In this document: piece after piece, positions 47,436-59,270 of the stretch
Position numbering within the stretch: the stretch's first letter is position 1
How the letters are laid out: each line of letters begins with the position of its first letter
Assembly (NCBI GenBank): GCA_021442155.1
Contig: CM038214.1
Coordinates: 315,301,001 to 315,365,000 of the forward strand
Length of the DNA: 64,000 nt
Direction: 5' to 3'
Source of the DNA: Cymbidium sinense
Lineage: Eukaryota > Streptophyta > Magnoliopsida > Asparagales > Orchidaceae
The notes under the pieces: model-generated
Database searches by the model: none
What the model was told of the DNA's origin: nothing
What the model saw: only the letters and a program-made list of their open reading frames with translations
Made by a program: the position numbers and the translations under genes

Positions 47436-48740
47436 CGATGATAGACTATCCCGATAATCAGTTCCTCTTGGAAAGTTGTAAGCCTACATGCTTTCTATCC
47501 AGATTGATCATTGCACAATCGACGCATAGGTTGGTTGGTTCTCACTATCCGATGGATACACCACTCGATGATACACCATGCGATGGATACACCTTAGGTT
47601 GGTTGGTTCGCACCTTAGGATACACCACTCATGGAAAATATAAGTCCGCTATGCTTTCTCTTGAGTTGGCCACCGCATAACCTATATGTTTTCTTTTCTG
47701 GTTCGTGGATAACGCTCTAGCAAAGACCCTCTCCTATGGGCACTATGTTGGATCATGTCCTCTGTGACCCCATTTCAACACTACTCAGGTTACTATCGGA
47801 TTGGACAATTCCCTTTTCTTAGTAACCACCCTTGTGGTTGGAGAATCTTACCTGTAGATGTGTAGATTCTCCTTTGATCTAGTAAATATGAGATAGGTTA
47901 AGGCTGACATAGCCCCTTCTTAGTGTGCTCACTCACACACCAATAGAGTCCACACAAATACATAAACAAAATATATATTCACTTGTAGATTAGGAGGACA
48001 CCCCTAGTGGTACCTTTTCTCGAGCAGGTATCCTATCTTTAAGTGTCAACAAAACTCCCTACAAGAATTGCTTGACTACTCTTGAGTTGATATAAGTCCC
48101 CATTGACATTCACTCAATAGTCGCCTAAGTCGTTTGGTACCAACGTCACCCACAGCTTGTTCCCTACTTTAGAAGATATAAGTCTGCTACACCTTTTTCC
48201 TAGCACAATCATTGCACACTAAAAGGAAACCCCTTAGGTTGGCAAGCTCTACCCCATGGCGAATAGATTATCCCTTTGGATTTGTAAATCTGAGATAGAA
48301 TAATTCTGATATAGCCCCTTCTTAGTAGGTCCCTCGTACACCCACATAGTCCATAAATTAAATCTATCAAATTTGATCGAGCTCACATCCCCAGCGAATA
48401 TGCCCTCAATTCAAAATTAAACTAAACCAAACAAACCATATCAAATCACATGAAATTAAGATAAAATTAATCTTGACTACTTTTGAGTTGACATAAGTCC
48501 CCAATATTCAGTAGTCACCAGTCAGGTTCGATTTATGTGCATCCAACAAGCCACCAGCTTGTTCCTCGCTTTGGAAGATGTAAGTTTGTTTCTTTCTATC
48601 AGCCCCATTGCACAATGAAAGAAACCCCTTAGGTTAGCTCTACCCATTCGTAGACTATCCCTTTGGATTTGTAAACCTAAGGTAGTTAGGATGATATAGC
48701 TTCTCTGATCCATCACACAACATGGTCCATACATTAACTC
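47436..48740 (+). repeat. 3' region with ~400 bp degenerate tandem repeats
   Basis: Units share CTTGACTACTTTTGAGTTGA, ATAAGTCCCCA, the AGCTTGTTCC block, GAAACCCCTTAGGTT, CTATCCCTTTGGATTTGTAA and GATATAGC. The last two begin near 48070 and 48478. A more diverged first unit spans about 47560-47960. A further small repeat, GGATACACC with GGTTGGTTGG, lies at 47520-47640. Tandem repeats between pol and the 3' LTR are known in Ogre/Tat elements. Confidence 0.7.
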
Positions 48741-49300
48741 AAATTAAATTAAACCCAATCCAATTTACCCTAGTGAGTTAAATCACACCTTCTTCCGTGG
48801 AGCCCCAAATCATAAATAAATAAAAACAAATAAATTAAATTCAAAACCAATCTCTAGTGGAGCCAAATTAAACCAACTCCTCTAGTAGAGTCTAAATTAA
48901 AGAAATCCAACCAAACTCCTATCCTCTACAAATACATCCTCAATCAAATATATGAAATCAAACTCAAATCCCAATCCCTAGCAGATAGCCCAAACTTGCT
49001 TCCCAATGTTCATATATCCCAACTGAGCCCATATTCTCAGACATGCCTCCACATCAATTAAATAAACAAATTAAAGTCATTTTGATCTTAATCTGTGGAT
49101 TATAGATTGTTATCCCTAGATCTTCTTTTCATAAATCATATAATCAAATCATTCAAACCTTATCCTCAAAGAAATTTTCTTCTTCTATTCCTCTCGACAT
49201 GGACCCTCACATGTCATGTTTGATTCAGTGATCTCCCTCCATGTCCTTCACATGGAATTCTCATCAAATCTTTTTTTTCTCTTATGCACACCTTTAATAC
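48741..49300. other. C/A-rich non-coding stretch
   Basis: Low G on plus. CTCTAGTGGAGCC-like words repeat three or four times (48795, 48865, 48887) with AAATTAAA between. No LTR end or gene is recognised. Confidence 0.45.
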
Positions 49301-50690
49301 TTCAACCAAAAGCCTAACAATCTATTCATTCAAATTACATCATCTTAACATTTTAATAAACATTTTATGATTTGTGATGGTGCAAGCTCAAACTAACTAT
49401 ACAATATCATGCTAAACATATTATAGTGTGAATTAACACACTATATTATATTATAATATATGATGTTATATTATAATTTGATATAATATAATATATTGTC
49501 TAACATTGCTCCTCATTAAAATAACTTAAAAGGAACAAATAACAAAATTTTTTCAAAATTAACATTTTGGTGTTGCTTCTTGGTGTGTGCAATGAATTTG
49601 GCCAAATTCTTCCATCTTAACCTTTAAATTAACATTTTTAGTGAGTTTTAACCCAATGTATTATAAATAAAGTAAAATATACTAAAATGTATGATAACAT
49701 TTAGTAACACACCATCACATTCATACAAATGTGAAGTTATATTGTTATGTACATTATATTTTAATATGCTTTCATATAATATATTATCTTACATTACACC
49801 ATAAAATCAATCAGTTTAAGCAAAAAAAAATTATTTAATTTAGTTGAAAAATGAACATTTATTTTGAATGCAGATTTCCATTCTTTTGATTAAATGACAC
49901 ACCATAGCACACCCCTAATGATGTTCCCTAAAGCTTACCTTAATTTTGGCCAAATCCCATCATCTCAGCATACAAATCAGTATTTTTATGAATTATACTA
50001 GTACAAACTATATTATATCATACTATAACAAACTAAAATATGCTAAACAACAAGTAGTAATACACAAGTATGCTATAATGATGCTACACTATGTTATGGC
50101 ATTATATTATAATACACTATAACATATTACATTATATTATATTGCATATCATATCACAAAGGATTGCTTAAGATAAAAATTTATAGAATTAGTCTAAACC
50201 ATAAAAAACTATATATTTTAGTCGTATCACTTACATATTATAAACTGAAATAATATATTATGATGCCATGCTCTACCTATTATGAATTTGGCCAAATTCC
50301 ACCATTTTAAAGTCTAAATCAACATTTTATAAATAATGCTTAGGCTAGCATGATTGTAAATTACTAAAAGAATTTAAAATGCATAAATAATATATTATGA
50401 TATATGATGTTATACTATGCTACAACATATAATATTTATTTTGAACATAAAATCTTACTTTTAGACTACAAGTGAGCACACCTTGGTACTACAACCTAAT
50501 TCCACTTCAAATTTAATACCATCATTTGATTTAGTAAATCAATATTTTGATGATTTATATTAATATACTATTACAATACCATAATATACATAACATTTCA
50601 AAACATCTTATAACATCCAAAAACACATCACTACATGCCCAAATATATGATGCTACATTATGCTATAATATATGGTAATATAATATGTTT
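49301..50690. repeat. AT-rich degenerate repeat (~220-360 bp) around a TTTGGCCAAA palindrome
   Basis: A block AATTTGGCCAAATT, CCACCATCTTAA, ATTAACATTTT, ATGATTTAT recurs near 49580, 49940, 50280 and, decayed, near 49310 and 50500. Each is followed by TATATTATAATATA-type DNA. AATTTGGCCAAATT is a perfect 14-base palindrome at 49595-49608 and 50285-50298. No gene. Confidence 0.7.
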
Positions 50691-50811
50691 CAGGGTATTA
50701 AAATCTCTAACAGTCAAGGGAAAGTCTCTTAGAGACATTTTCTTTAGCCACCATAACTATGTTAGGATTAGGTCATTCTTTAGATCTACTCCTAATGACA
50801 AATTTATTCAA
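50691..50811. other. Boundary of the gypsy A region with the array
   Basis: Unique-looking sequence that ends abruptly at AAATTTATTCAAGG, where TTTAGGG repeats begin. No target-site duplication with the 33.15 kb end was seen. Confidence 0.5.
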
Positions 50812-51913
50812 GGTTTAGGGTTTAGGGTTTAAGGTTAGTTTAGGATTTAAGGTTAGTTTTGGGTTTATTGTTTGGGGTTTAGGGCTTAGAGTTTAGGGTT
50901 TTATGTTTTAGGGTTTAGGGTTTATTATTTTAGGTTTGTGGGTTTTGGTTTTGGGGTTTGGGTTTAGGGTATAGGTATAGGGTTTAGGTTTGTGGGTTTA
51001 GTTTTAGGTTTAGGGTTTTAGGTTTAGGGTTTAGGTTTAGGGTTTAGATTTAGGTTTTAGGTTTAAGGTTTGGGTATTTTAGTTTTATTTGGGATTTTAT
51101 TTTAGTTTATTTTTATTTATTCAACATTTATTTTTTATTTTTATAGTATTTTTATTTATGGCATAGTATTTAGTCATAGATAAGTAGTTTAGTTTATAGT
51201 GATTATTATTATTATTTATTTATGCCATTTTTTTTATTTAGTTTTGTTTTTTTTTTTTTTTTGGTTTTTATTTTTAGTTTATTTTTTTAAGGTTTTTTTT
51301 CCATTATTAGGTTTAGGTTAGTTTAGGTTTATTATTTATGGTTAGTTTAGGTTAGGTTTAAAGTTTAAGGTTTATTTAGGTTTAGGTTTTAGTTTATTTT
51401 AGGTTTAGGTTTATTTTTATTTATTTTATTTTATTTAGTTTAGGTTTAGGTTAGGTTTATATTTTAAGTTTAGGTTTAGGTTTATTTGAGTTTAGTTTAT
51501 TTTAGTTTAGTTTATTTTATTTATTTATTTTATTTTTATTTTAGTTTTTTAGTTTAGGTTTAGGTTTTTATTATTTATTTAGGTTTAGTTTTATTTAGTT
51601 TTATTTTATTTTAGGTTTATTTTTATTTAGGTTATTTTAGTTTAGTTTAGGTTTATTTATTTTTTAGTTTTATTATTTATTTAGGTTTAGGTTTTAGTTT
51701 ATGTTTTATTTTATTTTATTTTATTTTTATTTTTTGGTTTAAGTTTTATTTATTTATTTGGTTTAGGTTTAGTTTTTTTGGTTTAGTTTAGGTTTTTAGG
51801 GTAGTTTAGTGGGTTGGGTTTGGGGTTTAGGGTTTAGGGTTTAGGTTTAGGAGGTTTAGGGAGATTTAGGGTTTAAGTTTTAGTTTAGGGTTTAGGGTAT
51901 AGGGTTTTAAGGG
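50812..51913 (+). repeat. Telomere-like array, block IV
   Basis: The first 260 bases are GGTTTAGGG-rich and among the least decayed in the window, then T-rich, then GGG-rich again before the sixth mRNA fragment. Orientation is the same as all other blocks. Confidence 0.8.
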
Positions 51914-52365
51914 TTTTTTTAACAGAAAACAAATTCAGATTCAACATTTCTTCTTTTTTCTTTCATCAACCAAGTAGCACCCCAAGTTTTCTTAGACAGA
52001 AGTGATGACATAGATTAAAAATGAGCACCCATAGAGCAAATCAAAAACCCTAGACAAATAAAATCTCTACTATAAAGACAGTTCCATAAGTAGCAGATCG
52101 GATCAATCCTTCTTTAGTTTTGCCCCATCAACCACCTCCTCTTGTATGGATCCACCATCATATCCCCATGATCTCTCTCCACCACACCACCACGACTTAA
52201 CCTTCATCACACCTCCTACCTCCATAACCACCACTACACCATACCTCCATATCCACCAACACCTCATCCCCACCACCACTATGATAATCGCCACCACCTT
52301 TTTCCACCCATCTAGATCGGTTTAGTTGATGATGATGTTCCTTCCATCAAGGTCTTCCCTTTCTT
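51914..52365 (-). pseudogene. Glycine-rich RNA-binding protein mRNA fragment, copy 6
   Basis: On minus, DLDGRNIIIN (end of RRM) is followed by decayed Gly-rich words and the 3' UTR, with an A-run at the end (T-run at 51914-51920). It is truncated at the same codon as the five copies at 13-20.7 kb, 31 kb away. The array flank on its right differs from that shared by copies 1 to 5. Confidence 0.8.
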
Positions 52366-54984
52366 AGGTTTAGGTTTAGTTGGGTTTAGGTTAAGTTTTA
52401 GGATTTATGGTTTAGGGTTTAAAGGGCTTATGATTTGGGGTTTAGGGTTTGGGGTAGGTTTAAGGTTTAGGGAGGGTTTAGGTTTAGAGTTTGGTAGGGT
52501 TTAGGTGCAGGTTTAGGTTTAGGTTTAGGGTTGGGAGTTAGGTTTAGAGGTTGTGGAGTTTAGGGTTTAGGGTTTAGGGTTTAGTTTAGGTTTAGGGTCA
52601 GTTTTAAGGTTTAGGGTTTATTAGTGTTGGTTTAGGGTTTAGGGTTTAGATTTAGGGTTTAGCTTTTTTTAAATTAACAAACGCAGTAGGTTTATTTAGT
52701 TTATTTTATTTATTTAAGTTCATTTTATTTTATTTATTTTAAGTTTATTTTATTTTATTTATTTTGTTTATTTATTTTAGTTTATTTATGTTAGTTTAGT
52801 TTTAATTTAGTTTATTTTTTAGGTTTAGGTTTATTTTTTTAGTTGAGTTTTATTTTTATATTATTTTTAATGTTTAGGTTTTATTTTTTATTTTTAGGTT
52901 TAGGTTTTGGTTTTTATTTTATTTTTTTAGGTTTATGTTTTAGGTTTTTATTTTAGGTTTATTTTTAGGTTTTATATTTTAATTTAAGTTTAGGTTTATT
53001 TTTAGTTTATTTTATTTTATTTAATTTTGTTTAGCTTATGTTTAGTTTATTTTAGGTTTAGGTTTATTTTATTTATTTTAGTTTAGTTTATTTTTTTAGG
53101 TTTAGGTTTATTTTATTTTGTTTATTTTATTTTATTTAGGTTTAGGTTTTTTTTAGTTTAGGGTTTAGGTTTTATTTTTTATTTATTTTAGTTTTTTTTT
53201 AGTTTTATTTAGTTTTTATTTTATTTTTATTTACGTTTAGTTTTTATTTTATTTATTTTCTCATTCTTTGTGTTTGGGGTTTAGGGTTTATGGTTGTAGG
53301 TTTAGGGTTCATGGTTTAGGGTTAGTTTTAGGGTTTAGGGTTAAGGTTTAGGGTTTAGGGTTTTAGATTTAGGATTTAGGGTTTAGGGTTTAAGGTTTAG
53401 TTTTTTTTTCTTAAATTAAATAAACTGGTAAGTTTAAGTTTTTTTAGTTTATATTTTGTTTATTTTAGTTTAATTTCTTTTATATTTTTCTTTAAATTTA
53501 TTTTTTTATTTTTCCATAGTTTATTTTATTTATTTTACATTTATTTATTTTAGTTTAGGTTTTTTTATTTTAGTTTATTTTTTAGGTTTAGGTTTAGGGT
53601 TATGTTTATATTTTAGTTTAGTTTTATTTTTATTTTATTTTATTTTTTAGGTTTAGGTTTTATTTTTATTTTTACGTTTAGGTTTAGATTTTTATTTTAT
53701 TTTTTTAAGATTAGGTTTTAGGTTTATTTTTAGGTATTTTTAGTGTAGGTTTAGGTTTATTTTTACTTTATTTTATTTTATTTAGTTTAGGTTTAGTTTA
53801 TTTTAAGATTAGGTTTATTTATTTTAGTTTAGGTTTAGTTTTATTTTGTTTTGTTTATTTTATTTTTATTTTAGGTTTTGGGTTTTTTTTAGTTTAGGGT
53901 TTTGGTTTTGTTTTTTATTTATTTTTAGGTTTTATTTTAAAGTTTATTTTTTTTGGTTTAGGTTTTTATTTAGTTTTTATTTTATTTTATTTTAGGTTTA
54001 TTTTATTTTTATTTTACTTAGTTTTATTTTATTTATTTTTATTCTTTATTTTTTTTTTTTTTTTAGGTTTATGTTTAGGTTTTAGTTTAGGTTTATTTTA
54101 TCTTTTATTTTATTTAGGTTTAGGTTTATTATATTTTATCTAAGTTTATTTAGAAGGTTTAGTTAGGTTTAGGTGTTTTAGGGTTTAGGTTTAGGGTTTA
54201 GGAGGGAGGAGGAGGTTTAGGGAGTGGAGTTTAGTGGAGGTTTTGGGTTTAGGGTGTTTAGTGGCTCAGTTAGGAGTTTAGAGTTTAGGGTTTAGGGTAG
54301 TGGTTTAGGGTTTGGAGTTTAAGGTTTAGGGTTAGAGGTAGTTAGAGGAGGGTTAGTTAGTAAGTTTTGGTTTTAGATAGTTTAGGAGTTTAGGTTGGTT
54401 TTAGGTTTAGGGAGGGTTTTGAGTTTGGGTAGGTTTAGGGTTAGTTTATGGTTTAGGGTTTAGGGTTTAGGATTTAGTTAGGGTTTTAAAAAGCAAACCC
54501 AGAGTTTAGTTTATTTAATTTATTTAGTTTATTTTTTATTTATTTTAGTTCATCTTATTTTTTATTTTTATTTAGTTTAGTTTATTGATTTTAGTTTAAT
54601 TTATTATAGTTTAGGTTTAGGTTTATGTTTATTTTTTAGCTTAGTTTTGTTTTTATTTTTTTTTATTTTAGGTTTAGGTTTAGGTTTTTATTTTATTATT
54701 ATTATTTTTTTTTGTTTGGAATTTAGGTTTTCATTTTAGGTTTTTTTTAGTTTAGGTTTAGGTTTATTTTTAGTTTATTTTATTTTATTTAGTTTAAGGT
54801 GTAGGTTTAGTTTATTTTAGGTTTAGGTTTAGGTTTTATTTATTTTAGTTTAGGTTTATGTTTATTTTATTTTATTTATTTTAGGTTTAGGTTTTTCTTT
54901 TAGTTTAGGGTTTAGGTTTTTTTTATTATTTATTTTAGGTTTATTATTTAGTTTAGGTTATTATTAGATTTTATTATATTTAGG
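52366..54984 (+). repeat. Telomere-like array, block V
   Basis: Alternates GGTTTAGGG-rich stretches (52366-52665, 53275-53400, 54175-54480) with T-rich ones. Junction motifs follow each GGG-rich stretch at 52663-52690, 53408-53431 and 54484-54504, so a unit of about 0.75-1.1 kb is visible here. It ends at the gypsy B gag junction. Confidence 0.8.
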
Positions 54985-55960
54985 CTTTTGTGCCACCATC
55001 CTTCAAGATCTTTGATGGTAGTGGGAACCTACGATAACACATTGCACACTTTAAAGGTTGCAAGGTGCAACACACCTCCTCCTTTTGTTAAATGTCTATT
55101 ATGTGTTGCATTTGATTGGTATGCCAAACTGCTTAATAGTTCGGTGAAGACTTTTGCTGGGTTGGAGCACCTCTTCATCAAGAGGTTTGCTAGAGCTCAA
55201 CAGAGGGTGACTGTAGGCAACCTCATTATAGAGAAACAAAAATTCAATGAGTCCCTTGTTGATTATATTCTCAGGTGGCACAAACTGAGCATGAAATGAG
55301 AATCACAACTGTCTAAACAATATACCATTGAGATTCTTCTCAAGAATATCCATGGTCCGGTCGCCTTCATGCTTAAGGGCTTCACCATCAAAACATTCGA
55401 GAAATTAATCAACAAGGCGCTATAAGAGGAAGTCAAATAATTTCCCTTTCCCAACCAATCATCTAGGCCAAGCCACAGAAGGTGTTTGAGAAGAAGCCAG
55501 GGACAATTGTGTAGTTGACAGAGGGAACCAGCTAGTTAGAGTTCAGTATGAGAGACTATGAGCTCAACAGCCTCCTTTGCCACCTCCTATTCTCGCCACC
55601 TCCATCTCCACCTCGCCACCACCATCATCACCACCATACAATGACCATTTCTACCACCTCAACAACCTACCCAGTGGTATTTATATCCATCACTAGGTAG
55701 CTACTTTTCACCTACTCTTGCTGGTAGATTGAATAAGCCATATTCATTCAAGAGGGAGGTAGTTAAGAAAATTTTAAGAATCTCTTAAAGAAACTTGACT
55801 TTCAATTAGAGGCTAAGAGGCGGAGGAAGTGGGCAAGAACATGATCCTAGTTATTGCCCTACCACCGCATGTTAGGCCATGTCTTAGAGGATTGTATCAC
55901 TTTTAAGGACTAGCTTGAGGCGGTATATAAGTTGGGAGCCATAGTTATCCCTGAATACTT
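54985..55960 (+). pseudogene. Ty3/gypsy gag remnant, copy B
   Basis: The open frame 54988-55299 covers the gag core (CVAFDWYAKLLNSSVKTF, LEHLFIKRFARAQQRV, NESLVDYILRWHKL). It starts at the same point of gag as copy A, directly after array. Glutamines at 55201 and 55237 stand where copy A has stops. A decayed knuckle (YCPTTAC-frame; C, H and C of the A motif still visible at the DNA level) lies at 55854-55895, with a TAG at 55911 shared with A. Confidence 0.88.
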
Positions 55961-57050
55961 ATTAGAACAACCATCCTTCATTAGAGTAATCCTTGGGGAT
56001 ATTGTGATCCTCTTAAGACCAAAGAAGGTTAGGATATCTCCCAATCCCAAACCTCTAAGAAGATCATTTCTAAGATCAAGAAGCTTTCCTTGTAGGTGTC
56101 TGAAGTAGCTCAAACCTCCAACACCAAGGAAGGTTTGTTAGTTATAAAGGACAACTCTGGGTGGATGACAGCCCAGTAACAACATCAGCTCACCATACTT
56201 GCCCAGGATAGTCTAGTAGCATAGCCACCATCCAGTCGATTTCCACTATGTGCACCTACAACCTCTTCTGCTAGCTCCTCTTCTTCTGGCAGGAGCATTG
56301 TATTTATGGATAAGGGCACTAAATCTCTTACTCTGCTTACTTTATTTGATTTCTATTATGTACCTTCAGCCAAAAAGAAATTAATGAAGAAATCTGATTC
56401 TACTTATATTTTGTCTACTTCTTATGCTCTTGATTTTATTCCTATTAAAAGCTCTCTGAGTCTATATAAAAATAATAGCTCTAATAGTTTGATCCTTTCC
56501 TTTCCGATTCAGAGTCAGACTATCCTTCTCTGAATCAATCAGGTTCACCTCTTGAGATTGACTTGGAGTCAACTGACTCTGAGGATCTCATAAGAGAAGC
56601 TCTAGGTATGCTCGATGAGAAGGTAGAACTTTCCACAAGCTCATCATTCTAAGAAGTCACTAAAGTCAACCTACATAGTGGCAAAGTTCTACCTCCTAGG
56701 TAGCACCTCAAGATAAAGGTAAGCAAGTCATTAGTTCTAGTGAGCAAATAGCCCCTCCATAGGATGCTCCACCCATGGATATGCTTGTGGAGGATGAAGC
56801 AAAAATTGATTACAATGTCCTAGCTCACCTTAGAAAGTTTCTAGCTAAGTTAAGCATATACGATACCCTTGTCTTATCCAAAGAGATGAGGGAATCTCTA
56901 ATCAATGCCTTACTTGATCTAGAGATATGCTTAACTTAGCTGACTGCTATTAAAGAGGAGGCATGCTAGTCAAAAGACATCTTAGGAGTTACATTCAGTG
57001 ATGAAGACTTACTTCTAGGGAAGGCCGAGCACAACCGCCTCTTTACATTA
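55961..57050 (+). pseudogene. Gag-protease linker, copy B, ending in a deletion
   Basis: Same order as copy A: Ser-rich frame at 56306-56533, acidic part, LAHLRKFLAKLS, then TFSDEDLLLGKAEHNRLFTL just before 57050. There the protease core of A (about 690 bases, A 35215-35905) is missing. Confidence 0.8.
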
Positions 57051-58110
57051 TATGTTTTGAGTTGAAAGTTAATTAGATTACTAAGGCTTATAATCCACCA
57101 ACACAATGTTGTGGGAATGCCTAAGAGGTGAGGATTTATGCTCATAGCCCAAAATAAATATCTACCTCAGATCCTAAATCTAGCGAGCTTTAGTACATGC
57201 TAAAGCATGACATAAATCTAAGTAACAGGTGGACATAAGGGTTTACCTCCACAAGAGAGAATAAATTGTCCAACTAAGCCCAACTATCCTAACTTGGATT
57301 ATGCTTATGGATTTAAGCAACCTGCAAAAAGAGCACTCACATTTATTTTTAAGCATCCTTTAAGCATAATCCCATACAAAAAATATGATTAGGCTAATAT
57401 TGGTCTATCATCCAGCCTACGAAGCATACACCCTAACATCCAATCTAAAATAATACATCATAAAACAAAACATACATCATACATACACCATCTAACTTAA
57501 AGCTAGAAATGGTGACTTAATTCTAATGTGTGTATTAAGGCTTGTGTGATAAGTCTTGTTAGGCATTAGTATTGTATTTTATAAGTGTTGAAGGATTCAA
57601 TTTAACATGAAAGGTTGATTTCACTTGAAGTAGTTTAATTGATTTGAGAATTTTAATTTATGTTTTCTTTTGTTTCATTTGATTACACTTAGCAACTAAG
57701 TGTTATAAAAAGAGAAAAAAAGGATTGCCATCTTTCATCCCTACTTTAACTCACTTTCTAAAGTATATTAATTTGATTTAGTTCTCTTTAGTGAATGGCT
57801 TATTAAATGATTTAATTAATCCTAAGTTTAGGTTCACTTTAAATAATCCTGTTCAAAATAAAAGGCATCTTAAGATTAATTTATTTGAATTACTACCATA
57901 TGACATATATTAAATCATTCCTTTCCATCACATGTAACATGCATATGATTTAATCCTAGGTGTACCTATACATGCAACATATTTTAGCACACTTAAATGA
58001 TGAATGTATGTGTATGTTTAGCATTTATATTTTATTTGATTGAATTAATTAAACATATTAATTTAGAACTTTATCCAAATTATTATACAAAAGGACATAA
58101 GAATGAAATT
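57051..58110. other. Copy B counterpart of A 35905-37970, with a 1.05 kb gap
   Basis: 57051-57275 matches the coding-like segment of A (KAYNPPTQCCGNA, VRIYAHSPK, GFTSTRENKLSN). At about 57276 it jumps to the equivalent of A 37182. The rest is the same non-coding DNA. No gene. Confidence 0.6.
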
Positions 58111-59270
58111 AAATAGGCATGTGCCATTATTAAATCAAGGAAGTGAGGTAAACAAATGACCTCCTTGGAGCTAGCTAAAGCCTCATATTCTCGAGATGTC
58201 TAAACTATATACCCATTTGCATTCAAACATATGTAAATTCATATACATGAACATAGGAAGTAAGCTCCAAAGCATATGGCTAAATAATTCAACCACTTAG
58301 TCAATTATGAATGCATGCAGTTTTGATGTAAAATGGGATTTTCATTCACTAATCACATATACATATACATGTACAAAAATATAGGCAAGTATGTGTCATT
58401 ATTAAACCAGGGAAGTGAGGTAATCAAATGACCTCCTTGGGGCTAACTAAAGCCTCGTATTCTCAGGATGTTCAAACTATATACTTTCTTTTCTTTGACA
58501 CACATGGATGTATACATAAATGAGGGAAAGAAAATCATGTAAAGATTGTATATTTTGTTTGATTGAATCATTTATATATATGAATTAAAGCTCTATCCAA
58601 ATTCAATGTTGAAATACATAAGAATGAAATCAAATGGGTATGCAGTTGTTAAATCGTGGAAGTGAGGTAATCAAATGACCTCCTTGGGGCTAGCTAAAAC
58701 CTGTTCGGATGTCCACTATATACCACCATTACCATTCAATCTTATATAAATCAATGCATGAATAGAGGAAAGAGATCTCAACATTCATACACTTATGCTA
58801 TAAGAACATGCATTTCTTATGTATTTATAACTAATATCATAATGCATATAATTATTCATTTATAAGCTTTTGAAAAATACATTTAGATTTAATAGTGATA
58901 ATAGCCACACATATATTAAATTAAATCAACACATGCAAGCTTACATAAAGAAAATCCATTTTATTTTATTTTACTTGATTTATATACTTTCTTTTCTTTG
59001 ACACACATGGATGTATACATAAATGAGGGAAAGAAAATCATGCAAAGATTGTATATTTTGTTTGATTGAATCATTTATATATATGAATTAAAGCTCTATC
59101 CATATTCTAAATGTTGAAATACATAAGAATGAAATCTGATGGGTATGCGGCTCATTGTTAAATCGTAAGGGACTAATCAAATGACCTCCTTGGACTAACC
59201 TCATGTTCTCGTGGATTTATCATATACCCATGATCATTAATCTTATATAATTCAATGATGAATTAGGAAA
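58111..59270 (+). repeat. Tandem ~245-270 bp repeat, copy B, with a local duplication
   Basis: GAAGTGAGGTAA units begin near 58139, 58409 and 58656, and a decayed one near 59165. The segment from about 58481 (TATATACTTTCTTTTCTTTG) to 58720 is repeated from 58981 to about 59220. It replaces about 800 bases found in A. Confidence 0.75.

Noticed and set aside
50812..54984. A true chromosome end
   Set aside because: Heptads are decayed and other DNA lies on both sides, so this is interstitial or subtelomeric.
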